Part shown: piece after piece, positions 62,514-64,000 of the stretch
How the letters are laid out: every line of letters begins with the position of its first letter
Numbering within the stretch: the stretch's first letter is position 1
Assembly: GCF_003254575.1 (NCBI RefSeq)
Contig: NZ_QJUA01000024.1
Location: forward strand, 24,142-88,141
Direction of reading: 5' to 3'
From: Mycobacterium kyogaense
GTDB lineage: Bacteria; Actinomycetota; Actinomycetes; Mycobacteriales; Mycobacteriaceae
DNA: 64,000 bases
Position numbers and translations under genes: made by a program
The notes under the pieces: model-generated
Told to the model about the DNA's origin: nothing
Database searches by the model: none
What the model saw: the letters and a program-made list of their open reading frames with translations, nothing else

Positions 62514-63436
62514 CCGACTACCACGCCGGCATGCTCGCCGCCATCCCCGGCTACACCGAACAGACCGCTCGCGTCCGCACGCTGAAGCGGTGGCACACCG
62601 CCGCCACCGACCACATCAGCGAAGTACAAACGGACGACCAGCTGCGCGACGACATGGTCAACCTCCTCACCACATCGGCAGCGCACGAGGACGTCAACCC
62701 ACCCGACCTCTCGCCGCTAATCCTCGCCCACGAGAACGGCCGAAGCCGCGCCATGCGCGCCCTCAACGCGCACGCCGCCGCACTCGACAACGCCGAACGC
62801 GCCCTCGAATCCATCCGCAACGCCGGCACCGAACACGCCCTCGACTACCTCGAGGAACAGCTCGACACCCTCAAGGCGCAGTGGAGCAAGCTCGACATGG
62901 CCGCCGCCCCGAAGACAGCCGAAGCCGCCATCGACGCCGACCGGGTCAAGGAATACCGCACAGTCGATGGATTCGTGCGCAGCTACTTCGACTTCCGCGC
63001 CGCACACCGAGCACTCCTCAGCATCGACGCCCGCGGCCACGGCACCGGGAACTTCACCACCCAGCTCGCCCTGGTGGGCCAGATGCGCGACCACATCGAC
63101 GCCGAACCCGAATGGGCGCGCCGCCGCCTCGTCGCGGCCAAGAGCAGCACCGCGGCCAACCCCATCGCCCGCTCACACGTTGAGTGGCTCAGCGCAGCAC
63201 CACAGCCGATCGGTGACCGCGGCGGCCCCTCGACCCAGAATTACCTCGTTCCCTCGGGTGTCACCGCTGCGCAGTGGGTCGACCACGTCTTCCAGCACGA
63301 CGTGTGGGTGCCCAACGCCGATCAGCTCGTCGACGCGTTCGAGCTCGCGATGCGCGCCTGCCGGCCACAGGTCGACAACGAAGTCGCCGGCCTCCTGCAA
63401 GCCCGCTACTACCGCGCCCGCGGCGCCGCCACCTGA
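62510..63436 (+). CDS. Phage helical protein, unknown
   Basis: The 308-residue protein is mostly helical and acidic. A coiled-coil-like stretch (NAHAAALDNAERALESIRN...LDYLEEQLDTLKAQWSKLD) spans about 83-133. A C-terminal half follows with RSYFDFRAAHRALLSIDARGHG and QNYLVPSGVTAAQWVDHVF. I do not recognise it. It is the last gene of the overlapping run and is followed by a perfect 14-bp hairpin, so the operon ends here. Confidence 0.7.
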   Translation: MTDYHAGMLAAIPGYTEQTARVRTLKRWHTAATDHISEVQTDDQLRDDMVNLLTTSAAHEDVNPPDLSPLILAHENGRSRAMRALNAHAAALDNAERALESIRNAGTEHALDYLEEQLDTLKAQWSKLDMAAAPKTAEAAIDADRVKEYRTVDGFVRSYFDFRAAHRALLSIDARGHGTGNFTTQLALVGQMRDHIDAEPEWARRRLVAAKSSTAANPIARSHVEWLSAAPQPIGDRGGPSTQNYLVPSGVTAAQWVDHVFQHDVWVPNADQLVDAFELAMRACRPQVDNEVAGLLQARYYRARGAAT

Positions 63437-63438
63437 CC

Positions 63439-63487
63439 TGCCCGGGTGCTGCGGCGTCCCCCTCAGTCCCGCTGCAGCACCCGGGCA
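63439..63487 (+). terminator. Hairpin ending the early operon
   Basis: TGCCCGGGTGCTGC and GCAGCACCCGGGCA pair perfectly over 14 bp around a 21-base loop, starting two bases after the stop of the 308-residue gene. No U-run follows, as is common in mycobacteria and their phages. Confidence 0.7.
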
Positions 63488-63523
63488 ACACCCCAACAAC
63501 CACACGAGGAAAGGAAACCACCC

Positions 63524-63688
63524 GTGGCACACAAGCAAGCGTTCAACAGCCAGCTCACTGGCCGCATGCAGAACCTCAACTACGCATACGGCGAATGGGT
63601 CAACGAGCTGTCAGAAGAGGACTACCTCGCCGAGCTCGACAGGACGAGAAACAACGGCAGGGCCAACGCCCTCCCGCCGACCAGCTGA
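63524..63688 (+). CDS. Small phage protein duplicated in inverted orientation
   Basis: The 54-residue protein (GTG 63524 after AGGAAAGGAAACC) reads AHKQAFNSQLTGRMQNLNYA and then YGEWVNELSEEDYLAELDRT. It is acidic and helical with a short basic end, without a recognised domain. The last 27 codons (from 63608) have a close paralogue on the other strand at the window edge. A large hairpin follows its stop. Confidence 0.65.
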   Translation: MAHKQAFNSQLTGRMQNLNYAYGEWVNELSEEDYLAELDRTRNNGRANALPPTS

Positions 63689-63758
63689 CGCCACAGACCT
63701 GCCCCCGGCCGGCGCGACGAGGTCGTGCAACACCTCGCTTACGCGACGCCGGGGGCAG
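63608..63758. repeat. Left arm of a 151-bp inverted repeat (right arm 63850-64000)
   Basis: The 151 bases align without gaps to the reverse complement of 63850-64000, with eight differences. The 86 bases nearest the centre (63673-63758) are identical. The spacer is 91 bases. The right arm reaches the last base of the window, so the repeat may be longer. Each arm carries the end of a small gene and a nested hairpin. Confidence 0.95.
63699..63758. terminator. Nested hairpin within the inverted-repeat arm
   Basis: CTGCCCCCGGC (63699-63709) pairs with GCCGGGGGCAG (63748-63758), and an inner GAGGT...ACCTC pair closes a second stem. It begins ten bases after the stop of the 54-residue gene and has an exact mirror copy at 63850-63909. 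It probably ends the transcript of each small gene. Confidence 0.6.
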
Positions 63759-63782
63759 TCCCAACACGAAAGGCCACGCACG

Positions 63783-63869
63783 ATGACGACTCGAAATCCA
63801 TCCCAGTCGTCGTCTCAGTGGCGTGTCCTGACCCCCTGGGGGAGACCCCCTGCCCCCGGCGTCGCGTAA
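63783..63869 (+). CDS. Mini-ORF in the spacer of the inverted repeat
   Basis: A 28-codon frame starts at ATG 63783 behind AAAGG, and reads TTRNPSQSSSQWRVL and then TPWGRPPAPGVA before TAA. Its last 20 bases lie in the right arm. Ser/Gln and Pro content is unremarkable. It could be a real leader-like peptide or chance; the shine-dalgarno spacing (10-12 bases) is the only support. Confidence 0.25.
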   Translation: MTTRNPSQSSSQWRVLTPWGRPPAPGVA

Positions 63870-63919
63870 GCGAGGTGTTGCACGACCTCGTCGCGCCGGC
63901 CGGGGGCAGGTCTGTGGCG

Positions 63920-64000
63920 TCAGCTGGTCGGCGGGGGGGCGTTGGCCCTGGCGGTGTTTCGCGTGCGGTCGAGCTCGGCGAGGTAGTCCGCTTCTGGCAG
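63920..64000 (-). CDS. C-terminal fragment of a paralogue of the 54-residue protein
   Basis: Reading leftwards from the window edge, 26 codons (LPEADYLAELDRTRN, then TARANAPPPTS) and a TGA match the end of the protein at 63524-63688, with five amino-acid differences. The gene converges on its copy. The differences are mostly A or G to C changes. Its start is beyond the window. Confidence 0.65.
   Translation of the reverse strand: MPEADYLAELDRTRNTARANAPPPTS

Larger units (their letters stand above)
56513..64000. mobile_element. Integrated phage-like element, left part
   Basis: Everything to the right of tRNA-Leu looks foreign to the core genome. There is an integrase next to the tRNA, a divergent repressor/excisionase switch, then a long run of short overlapping genes, two of them DNA-binding and one WhiB-like, as in mycobacteriophage early regions. 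No structural, lysis or packaging gene is in view, so it could be a prophage, a satellite or an integrative plasmid-like element. The right attachment site should be a copy of the tRNA 3' end beyond the window. Confidence 0.85.

Noticed and set aside
62350..63183. 277-codon Arg-rich frame inside the 308-residue phage gene
   Set aside because: Extreme Arg/His/Pro composition marks it as the shifted frame of the overlapping gene.

Overview
The window comes from a mycobacterium, most likely a fast-growing Mycolicibacterium. The DNA is about 67-70% GC by eye and carries core genes in an order I recall from the Mycobacterium tuberculosis Rv1626-Rv1650 region, read in the opposite direction: pheS, a class III cyclase, tsnR, infC-rpmI-rplT, lysX with its esterase neighbour, uvrA, an MBL hydrolase, a cAMP-type universal stress protein, an MFS pump, uvrB, a DUF402 gene, coaE, rpsA, polA, a DUF35/thiolase pair and pdtaR. 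Genes I would not expect in M. tuberculosis are inserted between these: an FMN glutamate-synthase-like protein, a class I aldolase, a paired SMR pump, a liv-type amino-acid importer and a TPR-CHAT cluster. This is why I favour a fast grower (inference).

Layout. 1-10 kb: pheST, an FMN oxidoreductase, a cyclase/rhomboid-like pair, an MpaB-type oxygenase, a frameshifted PE-PPE gene, an SDR, an rRNA methyltransferase and the infC-rpmI-rplT operon (infC starts at an ATC codon behind a leader hairpin). 10-15.4 kb: lysX (lysyl-phosphatidylglycerol synthesis) and a membrane esterase. 15.4-20.6 kb: four overlapping minus-strand genes (TPR protein, CHAT caspase-like protease and two unknown proteins). 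I consider this the best candidate for an undescribed system. 20.7-31 kb: an LpqH-like lipoprotein, regulators, uvrA, aldolase, stress protein, cutinase and SMR pair. 31-46 kb: tRNA-Cys, MFS pump, uvrB, a TipA-like regulator with its own operator, coaE, rpsA, a PrsW-like protease, a TRIC channel, a thioesterase and polA. 46-56.4 kb: two hydrolase/regulator modules, a DUF35/thiolase pair behind a KstR-type box, and livJ-livHMGF with a terminator-like hairpin after livJ; then pdtaR and tRNA-Leu(CAA).

56.5 kb to the window end is an integrated phage-like element seated at the 3' end of tRNA-Leu. It has an integrase next to the tRNA, a divergent immunity switch (XRE repressor versus excisionase/Cro-like protein), then a tightly overlapping early-gene run: a second tyrosine recombinase, a DNA-binding protein whose gene contains iteron-like repeats, a Zn-finger protein, a WhiB-like protein and small unknowns. 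It ends in a 151-bp near-perfect inverted repeat that cuts the window edge. The right end of the element is outside the window.

No stretch longer than 300 bases lacks a gene. I saw no rRNA, CRISPR array or insertion sequence. Start codons were chosen by reading shine-dalgarno sequences, overlaps and conserved N-termini. Family names and M. tuberculosis equivalents are from memory, not from a search.
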